Source: CAYRHJ01 sp964424105
GTDB lineage: Bacteria > Planctomycetota > Phycisphaerae > UBA1845
Assembly: GCA_964424105.1 (NCBI GenBank)
Contig: CAYRHJ010000022.1
Span: 1-32,804, forward strand
DNA: 32,804 nt
Direction: 5' to 3'
Within the stretch, counting starts at the first letter, position 1. Each line of letters begins with the position of its first letter. The position numbers and the translations under genes were made by a program. The notes below the pieces were generated by a model that was given only the letters and a program-made list of their open reading frames with translations, was not told the DNA's origin and searched no databases. Positions 1-7,221 of the stretch are shown piece after piece.

Positions 1-20
1 AGGCAAAACCCCTATCAATT

Positions 21-143
21 TCAGAGCCGCGACCCTGGACGCGACCAAGGCGGGAGCGTCCAGTATGGCAAGCGGGCGAGGCAGTCCATGGCACGCGAAC
101 CGCGCCGCTACCTCCAGAAACCATCTGTTCAGGGAGCGGTCTT
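21..143 (+). repeat. 123-nt composite repeat, copy 1
   Basis: This stretch recurs at 11477-11599 with the same length and 10 differences that I could count (about 92% identity). Its left end (AGAGCCGCGACC) and right end (GGGAGCGGTCTT) are the two arms of the short GA hairpin seen intact at 10707 and 13570, so the copy is that hairpin with its loop opened by an insert of roughly 95 nt. The insert begins with a perfect 8-bp hairpin (CTGGACGC/GCGTCCAG, about 34-62) that again has GA opposite GA inside, then CC/GG. No open frame of note lies in it. Confidence 0.85.
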
Positions 144-145
144 TA

Positions 146-173
146 CGAGCCGCGAGCGCAAAGCGAGCGGTCC
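146..173 (+). repeat. GA-hairpin repeat (GC-core form)
   Basis: Short hairpin: stem CCGC/GCGG, GA opposite GA, GC/GC, loop GCAAA, with a bulged G and an outer GA/TC extension. It abuts the 123-nt repeat. The same form is at 19926-19953 and 23635-23661 on the other strand, and with loop GCGAA at 23701-23728 and 32331-32358. Confidence 0.8.
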
Positions 174-225
174 CCCGCTCAACGCACGCAACTCCAACCC
201 GCGCCCGCCCACCGATTCCTTTATT

Positions 226-252
226 ATCCTGTCGATCCTGTCAATCCTGTCA
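226..252 (+). repeat. 9-nt tandem repeat (ATCCTGTCA)
   Basis: Three 9-nt units of ATCCTGTCR followed by ATTCTCGC. A similar degenerate array ending in the same ATTCTCGC lies near the other end of the window at 32488-32514. No coding role is seen. Confidence 0.7.
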
Positions 253-265
253 ATTCTCGCCGCCT

Positions 266-295
266 GCCCCATCCATCGCGCAGCGACGGGTGGGC
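266..295 (+). repeat. Palindromic repeat type A (CCATCGC-GCA-GCGATGG family)
   Basis: A GC-rich inverted repeat around a GCA centre, followed by CGATGATC. Closely related copies are at 12074, 12244, 23515 (opposite strand) and 32385. This copy is slightly diverged (GACGGG in place of GATGGG). Confidence 0.7.
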
Positions 296-332
296 TTTCG
301 ATGATCAGGACGAGCGGACGCCCCATTCCGTC

Positions 333-352
333 ATTCCGGCGAACGCCGGAAT
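333..352. repeat. Palindromic repeat type C (ATTCCGGC/GCCGGAAT)
   Basis: A 20-nt inverted repeat in the usual flanks GTC and CCAG. About twelve copies are present in the window, all in gaps between genes. A second, diverged copy follows at 391-410. Similar repeats are widespread in many bacterial genomes. Confidence 0.8.
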
Positions 353-390
353 CCAGAACATCTTTTCCTTGCATTCCGCCCCATTCCGTC

Positions 391-410
391 ATTCCGGCCC
401 ACGCTGGAAT
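391..410. repeat. Palindromic repeat type C, diverged copy
   Basis: ATTCCGG and TGGAAT arms around CCCACGC, again followed by CCAG. It lies between the first type C copy and the terminator of the minus-strand gene. Confidence 0.65.
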
Positions 411-424
411 CCAGATGCCATTCT

Positions 425-466
425 AAAAAAACCGACGGGGTCGAGTGCAACACTCAACCCCGCCGG
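425..466 (-). terminator. Rho-independent terminator of the IPTL-CTERM gene
   Basis: Read on the minus strand, a 16-bp hairpin (432-447 paired with 451-466, loop of three bases, one G-T pair in each half) is followed at once by seven T. It lies 36 nt downstream of the stop codon of the minus-strand gene at 503. This is the clearest terminator in the window. Confidence 0.92.
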
Positions 467-502
467 CTCAATTCGAACTCGCCGAAGCGAGACTCAATTC
501 AA

Positions 503-1738
503 CTACGCACTCACGGTGCGACGACGGCCGAACTTGACCGTCAAGCCCACCAGCAGCAACGTCGTCATAACGATCATACCCCATTGGGTGACCGTCGGAA
601 CGTTGTCCGGAGTGTCGCAAACCACGCTGGAGCACGATCCACCAGGCGTGAACACTTCCAGGAAGCCGGTGCACTCGCTGGCGAACGAACCACTGCAAGC
701 GCCGGTGGCCGTATCGCAGCAAGCTCCACCCTCGGAGCAGGGAGGATTCAGGTTATTGCAAAGCGTGCCTTCGCTGAACACTTGGTCCACACCCAGGCAA
801 TCGCTCTCCTGAATGTTGGAGCACGCGAACGTCGACGTATCGCAGCAAGCCCAGGGTGAACCCTCGACTACCACGCGTGCACGCCAGTTGCCCAGGTTCT
901 GGAACGGCGCAGCGAAGCCGCTGAACAACCAGTCGAGCTGATTCAAACCCGGGAACTGGAAGTGGCAGGCCGTGCCGATACCCGCAGGTGCCGGCGGAGG
1001 ACCGTAATCAGCGCATTCCGAGGGGATGCCCAGGTTCGGGCAGTCGCCGGGAATGCCCGGCGCCGAGCACGGAATCGTTGAACGCCACCGACCGGCGCTC
1101 ACTCCGTTTTGCGGAACGCCGTCGCCCAGGGCCGGACCGGCACAAGCATCCGGATGGTCGAATTCGGTCATCATGAACAGGCTCCCAGGCAACGCAATGC
1201 CCGGAGAGACCTTGCAAACCACCTCGATAACCGTACCAGCCGCGGAGACCGGCAGGCCGGTAAACGTGCAGTCGGTCCCGGCGATGGGCGCTAACGGCTG
1301 ACCCGGCCGGTAGAAATCGAATCCCAGACCGTTGCCCGCGTTCGGGGCTTCCGTCCCGTCAGAGATCGACCACAACGAAGTGACCACGTCGAACGGCGTG
1401 TTCGCCGGAGGAACGGCACAATCGTTGTAACCGCCAACTTCCATGCTATACCACAGAATTTCGCTGCCCACCGCACCCGGCTCGGTGATGACGAGGTCGT
1501 CACCCATCAACTCCGTCGCGTCCTGCGTAACCAGCGTGAGCAACGGGCTGAAATTGCTAAACACAACGTCGCCGCCCGGCGACACCGCTGAACCATCCGA
1601 GTACACCGTCCCGACGAACTGCGGTTCGCCCAGTTGCGGCGCACCACGGTTTTGAAAATCGTTCTGTGCAAAGGTGCTCGCGCTAAACCCCGCCACGGCG
1701 GCGACAGCTAACGCGCGGCTCCAAGTCGAATTCATCAT
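503..1738 (-). CDS. Secreted Cys-rich protein with IPTL-CTERM-type sorting tail
   Basis: A 411-residue exported protein of unknown function. The start at 1738 is chosen because AAGGAG sits 9 nt upstream; the longer frame to 1777 adds 13 residues without such a site. Residues 1-24 are a signal peptide (hydrophobic core rich in Ala/Val, ending SASTFAQ). The middle, 25-300, is an unrecognised Gly/Pro-rich domain. Two repeats of the six-Cys type (GACCD..TG.C) occupy about 300-378. The C-terminus (380-411) has VPTVTQWGM, a hydrophobic helix and RRR, the layout of IPTL-CTERM signals, which are thought to be handled by an exosortase-like system. No sorting enzyme is in the window. The same six-Cys repeat occurs five times in the protein at 26650. 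A hairpin is present in the leader and a strong terminator follows. Confidence 0.9.
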   Translation of the reverse strand: MMNSTWSRALAVAAVAGFSASTFAQNDFQNRGAPQLGEPQFVGTVYSDGSAVSPGGDVVFSNFSPLLTLVTQDATELMGDDLVITEPGAVGSEILWYSMEVGGYNDCAVPPANTPFDVVTSLWSISDGTEAPNAGNGLGFDFYRPGQPLAPIAGTDCTFTGLPVSAAGTVIEVVCKVSPGIALPGSLFMMTEFDHPDACAGPALGDGVPQNGVSAGRWRSTIPCSAPGIPGDCPNLGIPSECADYGPPPAPAGIGTACHFQFPGLNQLDWLFSGFAAPFQNLGNWRARVVVEGSPWACCDTSTFACSNIQESDCLGVDQVFSEGTLCNNLNPPCSEGGACCDTATGACSGSFASECTGFLEVFTPGGSCSSVVCDTPDNVPTVTQWGMIVMTTLLLVGLTVKFGRRRTVSA

Positions 1739-1778
1739 TATCACATACTCCTTCGATTGACCTGATGTCTTTCCCATG

Positions 1779-1798
1779 CCGCATCAACGCTGATGCGG
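1779..1798 (-). other. Hairpin in the leader of the IPTL-CTERM gene
   Basis: Perfect 8-bp inverted repeat CCGCATCA/TGATGCGG with a 4-nt loop, 41 nt upstream of the chosen start. It could stabilise or control the leader transcript. It has no T-run, so it is not a terminator. Confidence 0.45.
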
Positions 1799-1926
1799 AC
1801 CCTCCAAACGAATCTGACGCAAACGTTGAACAACCTGCGATTCGCTCGCGACGGACGATCACGCGCGACGCAGAAAAACGGGCATCGGAGGTTTCGCCTT
1901 GTAAAAGATCGTTCGGCGAAACGAAA

Positions 1927-2607
1927 TTAATTGAAAATCGGAGGCGCGCGAGGCTGCACCGCGCCCACGTAGCGACGCGACGACAGCACTTCCGCAGCCA
2001 TATCGAGAAGAGCCCCAATGTCACCGCAAGCGGAGACGTATCGGGGACGAGGTATGCGAATCCCAGCATGCGTCAACAGGGTCAATACCAGACCGTTGAC
2101 GTACGCGATCAAAAAAGCAATCAAACCGTATCCCAGCAAACTGCCAGCCACGTGCAAGGCGCCCCCGTCAGCCAATCCGCCGGAAAGCAGGCCGAACCGC
2201 AACGAAAGAGGCGAGAGCGCCAATTCCACAACAACCCATAACGCGCCCAAAACCAGCGGGCTGAAACCCATGCGTGAGCGCGTCAGAAGCGAGCCAAGAT
2301 AGGTGTATGCCGCGGGAATGCCTGCGAGCAACAGTGCCGCGCCGACCGTGGAAGGGACGGCTCCGCCTTGGCCGCTACCAAAGGCGAAAACGGAAACACC
2401 CCAAACAAGACCCCATAGTCCCGCTTGCAGCGGCGCGACAAACCGAATGGCCACCAACAGCGGTGTCAAGCAAAACAGACCGGCTCCAAGAAACGAGCCC
2501 TGACTCGCGCCCGACCCCAGCAGGTAGGCACTAAGAACGGTCGACGCGCCCAGCGCCATCTCGAACGTCCTGTGCGATTTTCGGGGTTGTTCTTCTTTAC
2601 GTATCAT
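1927..2607 (-). CDS. Membrane protein like the N-terminal half of apolipoprotein N-acyltransferase
   Basis: A 226-residue polytopic membrane protein with about six hydrophobic segments between residues 17 and 185, then a 40-residue polar tail. The stretch ALWVVVELALSPL, a glycine turn, then AGSLLGYGLIAFLIAYVNGLV follows the pattern of the membrane part of Lnt (W..LE.LR, L...G..GL.F......N). Lnt moves an acyl chain to lipoproteins through a C-terminal nitrilase domain of about 250 residues with Glu-Lys-Cys. That domain is absent here, and the next gene downstream does not supply it. It may be a degenerate Lnt, a partner of a separate catalytic subunit, or an unrelated membrane protein. The start is uncertain because no Shine-Dalgarno is seen. 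A candidate promoter lies at 2734-2762. Confidence 0.72.
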   Translation of the reverse strand: MIRKEEQPRKSHRTFEMALGASTVLSAYLLGSGASQGSFLGAGLFCLTPLLVAIRFVAPLQAGLWGLVWGVSVFAFGSGQGGAVPSTVGAALLLAGIPAAYTYLGSLLTRSRMGFSPLVLGALWVVVELALSPLSLRFGLLSGGLADGGALHVAGSLLGYGLIAFLIAYVNGLVLTLLTHAGIRIPRPRYVSACGDIGALLDMAAEVLSSRRYVGAVQPRAPPIFN

Positions 2608-2733
2608 TGCAGCCCAGCCATGCCGATCTAAATCACAACGCCGCTGCCATAATTACGCGACGACGAAATCGAAGGATGAAAGGCGCTCGATATGAGTCCG
2701 GTTCGCGCAGCTTTCCCTCCTCCAACGAGGCCT

Positions 2734-2762
2734 ATCATACCTGGACTCCCGCTCAATTGCAA
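2734..2762 (-). promoter_or_regulatory. Candidate sigma70-like promoter for the Lnt-like gene
   Basis: On the minus strand TTGCAA (2762-2757), a 17-nt spacer, then TATGAT (2739-2734). The expected transcript start is about 120 nt upstream of the ATG at 2607. Confidence 0.45.
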
Positions 2763-2828
2763 CATTCTGTCGACAGAAATCAGAAAATATTCAAACGCCT
2801 GACAATTTCAGTGACAGTCTAAACAGTT

Positions 2829-2893
2829 TCAGAGCCGCGACCGGGAAGGGGCAGTCTTCCCATTTATTCGACGTACCAGGTCGCCCACCGTGC
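2829..2893 (+). repeat. Diverged GA-hairpin repeat
   Basis: Begins with TCAGAGCCGCGACC like the copies at 10707 and 13570 and continues with a similar tail (CAGGTCG.CCA). The right arm reads GGGGCAGTCTT, so one GA and one stem base are lost. It is probably a decayed copy. Confidence 0.6.
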
Positions 2894-3084
2894 AACGCGA
2901 TCACAACAATCGTGGTCCGAATGGACATTCGTGTGCCCTGGAAAACTATAACCAGCTATACAACAATAGTTTACGTCTGTCGAACACGTTCTCGCCACGA
3001 TTCGGCTCAAGACCACGCCCATAACTGAATAATTTGGATACCGACTTTCCGCAATTCCCCAATCAAAGGCAAAAAATCGACTCG

Positions 3085-4176
3085 CTACGGCGTGGCCGAC
3101 TCCGTTCCCTTCAATGATGCCCGCACGTCGCTAAATAACTGCGAGGCCAACGGGCTGCCCATAGACCTCAGTATCTGATACTCTTCCATGGCCCACGTGT
3201 GCTTTTCACGCAATACCCAACCCCGACCCATCAAATAGTGCGCTCGCGGATTATTCATATCCTGCCTGGCCGCCGCACGGGCAGCCTCCTCCAACCCTTC
3301 AACCTCGCCCCGGGCTAGGTGTACTTCCGCGCGAATCAGATGCGCTTCGACCAGATAGGGGTCAGCCTCGGAAGCTCGCTTCCCCAGCTCCAACGCCCCG
3401 TCCATCTCGCCCTTGTCGTAGCGGATGCGAGCCAAATCCAACAACGCAAATACGTGTTTCGGCGATAACCGATGCACCCTCTCCAAGCCCGCGATCGCCC
3501 CTTCCGTATCACCGGACAACCGCATCGCCCGTGCCAATTGATACTGCAATTCCGCAACGTCGGGCCTCTTTTCGATAGCCTCCGTCAGAATTTCGATCGC
3601 CCGATCATATTCCTCCAACTGCGTCAGCGCCATCCCTAATGTTACCAGCGACCGCTCCTGATCCGGGTCGGTCATCAGCGCCGAAGCAGCCGCGTTCGCC
3701 GCGCCCTCCGCATCTCCTGAATCCAACAACGCCATCCCCAGGTTGGCCTGCGCTACCGCATAATCCGGTTTCAATCGCACCGCCTCCCGCAGCTCGCTGA
3801 TGGCCGACGGCAAATCACCTTTCATCGCCCATGCCGCCCCCAGATGGGCACGGGCCTCGGCGAAATCCGGCTTGATGCCGATGGCCTGACGAAACGCGAT
3901 GATGGCACCATCCACGTCGCCCGCGTCGCCGGCTTTGATTCCTCGCGACAACGCTTCCAACGCCCGCGACAACTGTGGATCAGCTACCTCGACTTTCGGC
4001 GGCACCGATGGGGTCGACGTCTGATCGTCGCCGTTGGATGTCACGGCTTCAGCCTGACTTCGCTGCCGGCAGCCAGCCATGCCGCCAAGCACAACGAACA
4101 CCGAAGCAACCGCTAGCATCAAAACGCAAACCCCACGCCGAGCCGCAAAGACCCGCCAACACGCGTGATGCATCAT
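3085..4176 (-). CDS. TPR-repeat lipoprotein
   Basis: A 363-residue protein read from the double Met at 4176. Residues 1-35 form a lipoprotein signal (basic n-region, hydrophobic VLMLAVASVFVVL, then GGMAG before Cys36), so export and lipid attachment are likely. About eight tetratricopeptide repeats fill residues 65-350 (for example GDVDGAIIAFRQAIGIKP, GDLPSAISELREAVRLKP, EEYDRAIEILTEAIEKRP). TPR arrays bind other proteins; the partner is unknown. The frame stays open to an ATG at 4341, but those 55 extra residues would bury the signal peptide, so the shorter start is preferred; no strong ribosome site decides it. The gene is divergent from the DUF1702 operon. Confidence 0.85.
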   Translation of the reverse strand: MMHHACWRVFAARRGVCVLMLAVASVFVVLGGMAGCRQRSQAEAVTSNGDDQTSTPSVPPKVEVADPQLSRALEALSRGIKAGDAGDVDGAIIAFRQAIGIKPDFAEARAHLGAAWAMKGDLPSAISELREAVRLKPDYAVAQANLGMALLDSGDAEGAANAAASALMTDPDQERSLVTLGMALTQLEEYDRAIEILTEAIEKRPDVAELQYQLARAMRLSGDTEGAIAGLERVHRLSPKHVFALLDLARIRYDKGEMDGALELGKRASEADPYLVEAHLIRAEVHLARGEVEGLEEAARAAARQDMNNPRAHYLMGRGWVLREKHTWAMEEYQILRSMGSPLASQLFSDVRASLKGTESATP

Positions 4177-4511
4177 CGCCGAAAGCCGCAATCCTATCAC
4201 GGATACCCGGTCTCCCGATTCGCAGTCCATCGGTCCTGATCCCTGCTCCAACCCACAAGCTAGGCCTTTCCAGTTCGCTTTCATCATGCCCATCGTACCA
4301 ACCGCTCGCCTGCCAGCCAAGAAACATCGTTGGATCGCCAAGGCCCGCTCGCTACAATTATTTCATATACACGTGCCGCCAATGGACCCAAAATCGATGG
4401 CCGAACGATGACAGAAACCCGCCCCGTGCTCGTATACCCCGTGAAAACAGTCGGGAGACCTGGAACGGGCGCGTCAACGAGATTTGACGTTCGGCGAGCC
4501 GGAGAGAGTCG
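4177..4511. other. Divergent intergenic region
   Basis: Lies between the TPR lipoprotein gene (minus) and the DUF1702 operon (plus). It contains a good plus-strand promoter at 4330-4358, leaving a leader of about 145 nt. The first 165 nt are in frame with the TPR gene and could be coding if a longer start is used. Confidence 0.6.
4330..4358 (+). promoter_or_regulatory. Candidate promoter of the DUF1702-ACP-KS-KS operon
   Basis: TTGGAT (4330-4335), a 17-nt spacer, then TACAAT (4353-4358). Both boxes fit the sigma70 consensus well and the site points into the operon. Confidence 0.6.
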
Positions 4512-5609
4512 TTGACGACGCCCGTTCTGGTGATTTCGATTGTATTGATTGTAACGGTCATAATTGGATTGACCGGTTTATGGCGCTTCGTGTTTTGGCC
4601 ATTCCGCATTAATGTGGCCAACATGAACGCCCGGGCCTTGGGATTTCGGGTATCGAAACCCGAAGACGTGGAACGAGTCAACGCGATTTGTCGAGCGTTT
4701 GCCGGCGGTTTCAACGCAATGATCAGTCAACCATCAAACAAAGCTTGGCTGGAATTCTGCGACAGCGAATCTGCCTTTTATCGCCCCTTCGCACAGGAGG
4801 GCGCAGCCATGGGTTACCCGCTGCGGCAAATCGGACGATTCTCATCCGCTAATTTTGAACGCGAAATTGTTGCCCAAAATCCCGAATTTTCCTATCTTCA
4901 TTGCGTCGGCCTCGGTTTTTGGCACGCCATGCGAGGCCGTGGTCCTGCAAAACTGGAACGGATTGTCGGTCAATTGGACCCGTTGCACGGCATGCTTTGC
5001 TGGGATGGCTACGGATTCAAGCACGGATTCTTTGATTTTGGGGATACAGAGAGCTACACTAGGGCCTTCGCCGGGCTGGAAGGATTTGCAGCTCGCGTCG
5101 CGCATCAGGGTCTGGGGCGAAGTCTGTGGTTCCGCTATTTGAACGAGCCGGACGCCTTGGTGACGGTTATCGGTTCATTGAAACCGTTTGAAGCCGACGT
5201 CGCTTCCGGAGTTGGGTTGGCCACCGCGTTCGCGGCGTTTGATCGACCTACAGGTGGCCGCGATGTGCTACACCGAATGCCGGACGCTTGGCATTCGGAT
5301 GTAATGCTGGGCATGTGTTTTGGATACAAGGCCCGGGCGTTGGCTGACGCGTCTTTTTTTGAAATCATTTTGGAGGGGTATGACCCATCAGCACGGGAGG
5401 CGATTCGGTTGAGCATCGATCAATGCGACTTGATCGAGTCCGAAACCCGGCGATTGGGAGCATCCGAAGGCTACCGGAGGTGGCGGGAACAACTGGCCAC
5501 GTGGTTAGCGGACCATGTTGAATATCCGTTTTTGAACGTCAAGAATCGAGCAACCGTCGCGGCGGAAAGGCTGGCCGCGTCAGAAATAGCGATTGGGGAG
5601 AGAACATGA
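4512..5609 (+). CDS. DUF1702-like protein, first gene of a condensing-enzyme operon
   Basis: A 365-residue protein starting with TTG, chosen because GGAGAGAG lies 7 nt upstream. Residues 5-28 are a membrane helix; the rest is soluble. The block LHGMLCWDGYGFKHGFF, the AHQGLGRSLWFRYL segment and the GVGLATAF...LADASFF region match my memory of DUF1702 family proteins, which occur in polyketide clusters including enediyne ones; their biochemical role is not established. Its stop overlaps the start of the acyl carrier protein by four bases (ATGA), so the two are translationally coupled. I infer that it serves the product of the downstream ketosynthases, perhaps as a membrane-anchored partner. The family assignment is from recall and should be tested by profile search. 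Confidence 0.75.
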   Translation: MTTPVLVISIVLIVTVIIGLTGLWRFVFWPFRINVANMNARALGFRVSKPEDVERVNAICRAFAGGFNAMISQPSNKAWLEFCDSESAFYRPFAQEGAAMGYPLRQIGRFSSANFEREIVAQNPEFSYLHCVGLGFWHAMRGRGPAKLERIVGQLDPLHGMLCWDGYGFKHGFFDFGDTESYTRAFAGLEGFAARVAHQGLGRSLWFRYLNEPDALVTVIGSLKPFEADVASGVGLATAFAAFDRPTGGRDVLHRMPDAWHSDVMLGMCFGYKARALADASFFEIILEGYDPSAREAIRLSIDQCDLIESETRRLGASEGYRRWREQLATWLADHVEYPFLNVKNRATVAAERLAASEIAIGERT

Positions 5610-5854
5610 TCGACTTGCGAGCTGCCAAACGAGAGATTCTGGAGTGGGTCGCCAACACCATGCAGGTGGAACCTGGGGAGGTTGATTTGACGAAGTCGCT
5701 GCCGGAATTGGGCATCGATTCGTTGGACGCGGTGCACCTGATCGCGACCATTGAATCGACCATCCGAAAGGAACTGCCCGAAGACGTCATTCAGCGGGTC
5801 ACCTGCCTCAACGACATTTTCGAGATGATGGCGGAGCGCGTGGCCGCGGCCTGA
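5606..5854 (+). CDS. Acyl carrier protein
   Basis: An 82-residue acyl carrier protein. The phosphopantetheine site is Ser39 in GIDSLDAVHL, the classic DSL motif at the start of helix II. The family is normally 75-90 residues, so the length fits. GGGGAGAG lies just upstream of the ATG, which overlaps the previous stop (ATGA). It carries growing acyl chains as thioesters to the two ketosynthases that follow. It is likely dedicated to this cluster rather than the housekeeping fatty-acid ACP, since no fabD, fabG or fabH is beside it. The phosphopantetheinyl transferase must be encoded elsewhere. Confidence 0.95.
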   Translation: MIDLRAAKREILEWVANTMQVEPGEVDLTKSLPELGIDSLDAVHLIATIESTIRKELPEDVIQRVTCLNDIFEMMAERVAAA

Positions 5855-5950
5855 TCGCCCGGCGATCGCGCTGAAAAGTGCAACCAATCTGGTATGATAC
5901 TTCGCGGTGGTCGCAGGTGGCTGCCGCGGTTTTTTTGGGGGGCGAATCGG

Positions 5951-7135
5951 TTGGCAGATGGCGTGGTGATAACGGGAATGGGCGTCGTGTCGCCGATCGG
6001 CTGCGACGAATCGAAGTTCTGGGAATCGCTGTGTACCGGCCGATCCGGGGCCAAGGTCATCACCTCGCTGGACACGACCGACCTGCCTCGAAAAGTCGCA
6101 TGTTTCATTGACGAACCCGTTGATACCGGCATCAAGGGGGGTCGAGCGTCTCGCCTGGCCATCGCAGCCTCGCGACAGGCGCTGGCTGATGCCAAGCTGG
6201 CTGGCGGCATACCAACGGACGCCCGAACGACGGTATTGATTGGCACCACCATGGGCGAGACGGAATACATCGAAGCCGAACTTTCGTCCCCGGCGGACCG
6301 CTGGTTGAACGATAGCCACGTCAAGCGGATCATTTCAGGCCAACCCGGCTGCATCTCGCGGGCGGTCTTGCAGGACTGCGGCGCGAAGGGTCAAGCCACC
6401 GACGTCTACGGGGCGTGTGCGGCGGGCAACATGGCCATCGCCTTGGCAGGTGAAGCCCTGCTGGGCGGTCAATGCGACGTAGCCATCGTGGGCGGGGCCG
6501 ACGGTTTCAGTCACCTGGCTTTCATTGGATTCATGCGATTGCGGTTGACGGCCGCGGATGTTTGCCGGCCATTTGATAGGGATCGGGACGGCCTGTTCGT
6601 CGGCGAAGGGGCCGCCGTATTCGTGTTGGAGCGGGAATCGAGCGCAACCGCACGCGGAGCGAGTATTCGCGCCAAGGTGGCGGGCAGTGGAATGACATCG
6701 GAAAGCTATCACCCGACGAGGCCGGACCCGGAAGGCGACGGCTTGACCCGGGCCATCCGTGCAGCGTTGGCGTCGGCGGGCGTCACAGCCAAGGACATCG
6801 ATTACGTCAACGCCCATGGCACCGGGACACCGCAAAACGATATGATTGAGGTCAAGGTGATGGAGCATTGCCTGGAAGCGGAGACGCCTTTCAGCTCGAC
6901 CAAAGCCTTGACCGGCCACACCATGGGTGCCGCGGGCGCCATGGAAGCAGCCGTATGCGTGTTGGCGTTGGAACATCAAAAGTTGATACCGACCTGGAAC
7001 CTGGAAAACGTGCTGGAGCCGTGCAAGTTGGATGCGGTTCGGCGATTCGTCCGCGATGCCAAGGTGCGCGTGGTGTTGAATAATTCAGCCGGGTTCGGTG
7101 GATATAACAGCAGCGTGGTGTTGACCGCGGCGTAG
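5951..7135 (+). CDS. Beta-ketoacyl synthase (FabF-like), first of two
   Basis: A thiolase-fold condensing enzyme of 394 residues joining acyl units on the acyl carrier protein. A TTG at 5951 gives the usual KS opening (MADGVVITGMGVVSPIG) with a GGGGGG run 8 nt upstream; an ATG at 5894 would add 19 atypical residues. The active-site set is complete: Cys156 in YGACAAG, His289 in NAHGTGTPQND, Lys318 and His323 in KALTGHTMGAAG. The gate-region segment FVGEGAAVFVLE is also present. It follows the ACP gene by 96 nt and precedes the second ketosynthase by 86 nt. It could act on fatty acid-like or polyketide-like chains; the sequence alone does not decide. No acyltransferase or reductase domain is fused to it. 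Confidence 0.93.
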   Translation: MADGVVITGMGVVSPIGCDESKFWESLCTGRSGAKVITSLDTTDLPRKVACFIDEPVDTGIKGGRASRLAIAASRQALADAKLAGGIPTDARTTVLIGTTMGETEYIEAELSSPADRWLNDSHVKRIISGQPGCISRAVLQDCGAKGQATDVYGACAAGNMAIALAGEALLGGQCDVAIVGGADGFSHLAFIGFMRLRLTAADVCRPFDRDRDGLFVGEGAAVFVLERESSATARGASIRAKVAGSGMTSESYHPTRPDPEGDGLTRAIRAALASAGVTAKDIDYVNAHGTGTPQNDMIEVKVMEHCLEAETPFSSTKALTGHTMGAAGAMEAAVCVLALEHQKLIPTWNLENVLEPCKLDAVRRFVRDAKVRVVLNNSAGFGGYNSSVVLTAA

Positions 7136-7139
7136 GTCG

Positions 7140-7157
7140 AACCATCGGTCGATGGTT
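7140..7157. other. Hairpin between the two ketosynthase genes
   Basis: Perfect 7-bp inverted repeat AACCATC/GATGGTT with a 4-nt loop, directly after the first ketosynthase stop. There is no T-run. It may be an mRNA stabiliser or an attenuating structure within the operon. Confidence 0.35.
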
Positions 7158-7221
7158 TGCTGGAGCAGGCGCCTGCCTGTCATTACGACTTCGCCAATCA
7201 GGACGTTCGGGTGTTCGATTA

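Larger units (their letters stand above)
2608..3084. other. Gene-free stretch with promoter and degenerate repeat
   Basis: No convincing gene. It holds a promoter candidate reading into the Lnt-like gene and a diverged GA-hairpin repeat at 2829-2893. The part from 2900 to 3060 is AT-richer than its surroundings and shows nothing else I can name. Confidence 0.6.

Noticed and set aside
460..480. tRNA-like TTCGAA segment
   Set aside because: No acceptor stem or cloverleaf can be formed around it; no tRNA gene was recognised in the window.
88..812. Open frames on the plus strand near the window start
   Set aside because: They cover repeats and the antisense strand of the IPTL-CTERM gene, and have no sensible domain content.
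5894..5950. Upstream ATG start for the first ketosynthase
   Set aside because: It adds an Arg/Trp-rich stretch unlike ketosynthases, while the TTG at 5951 has a G-rich site and gives the usual N-terminus.
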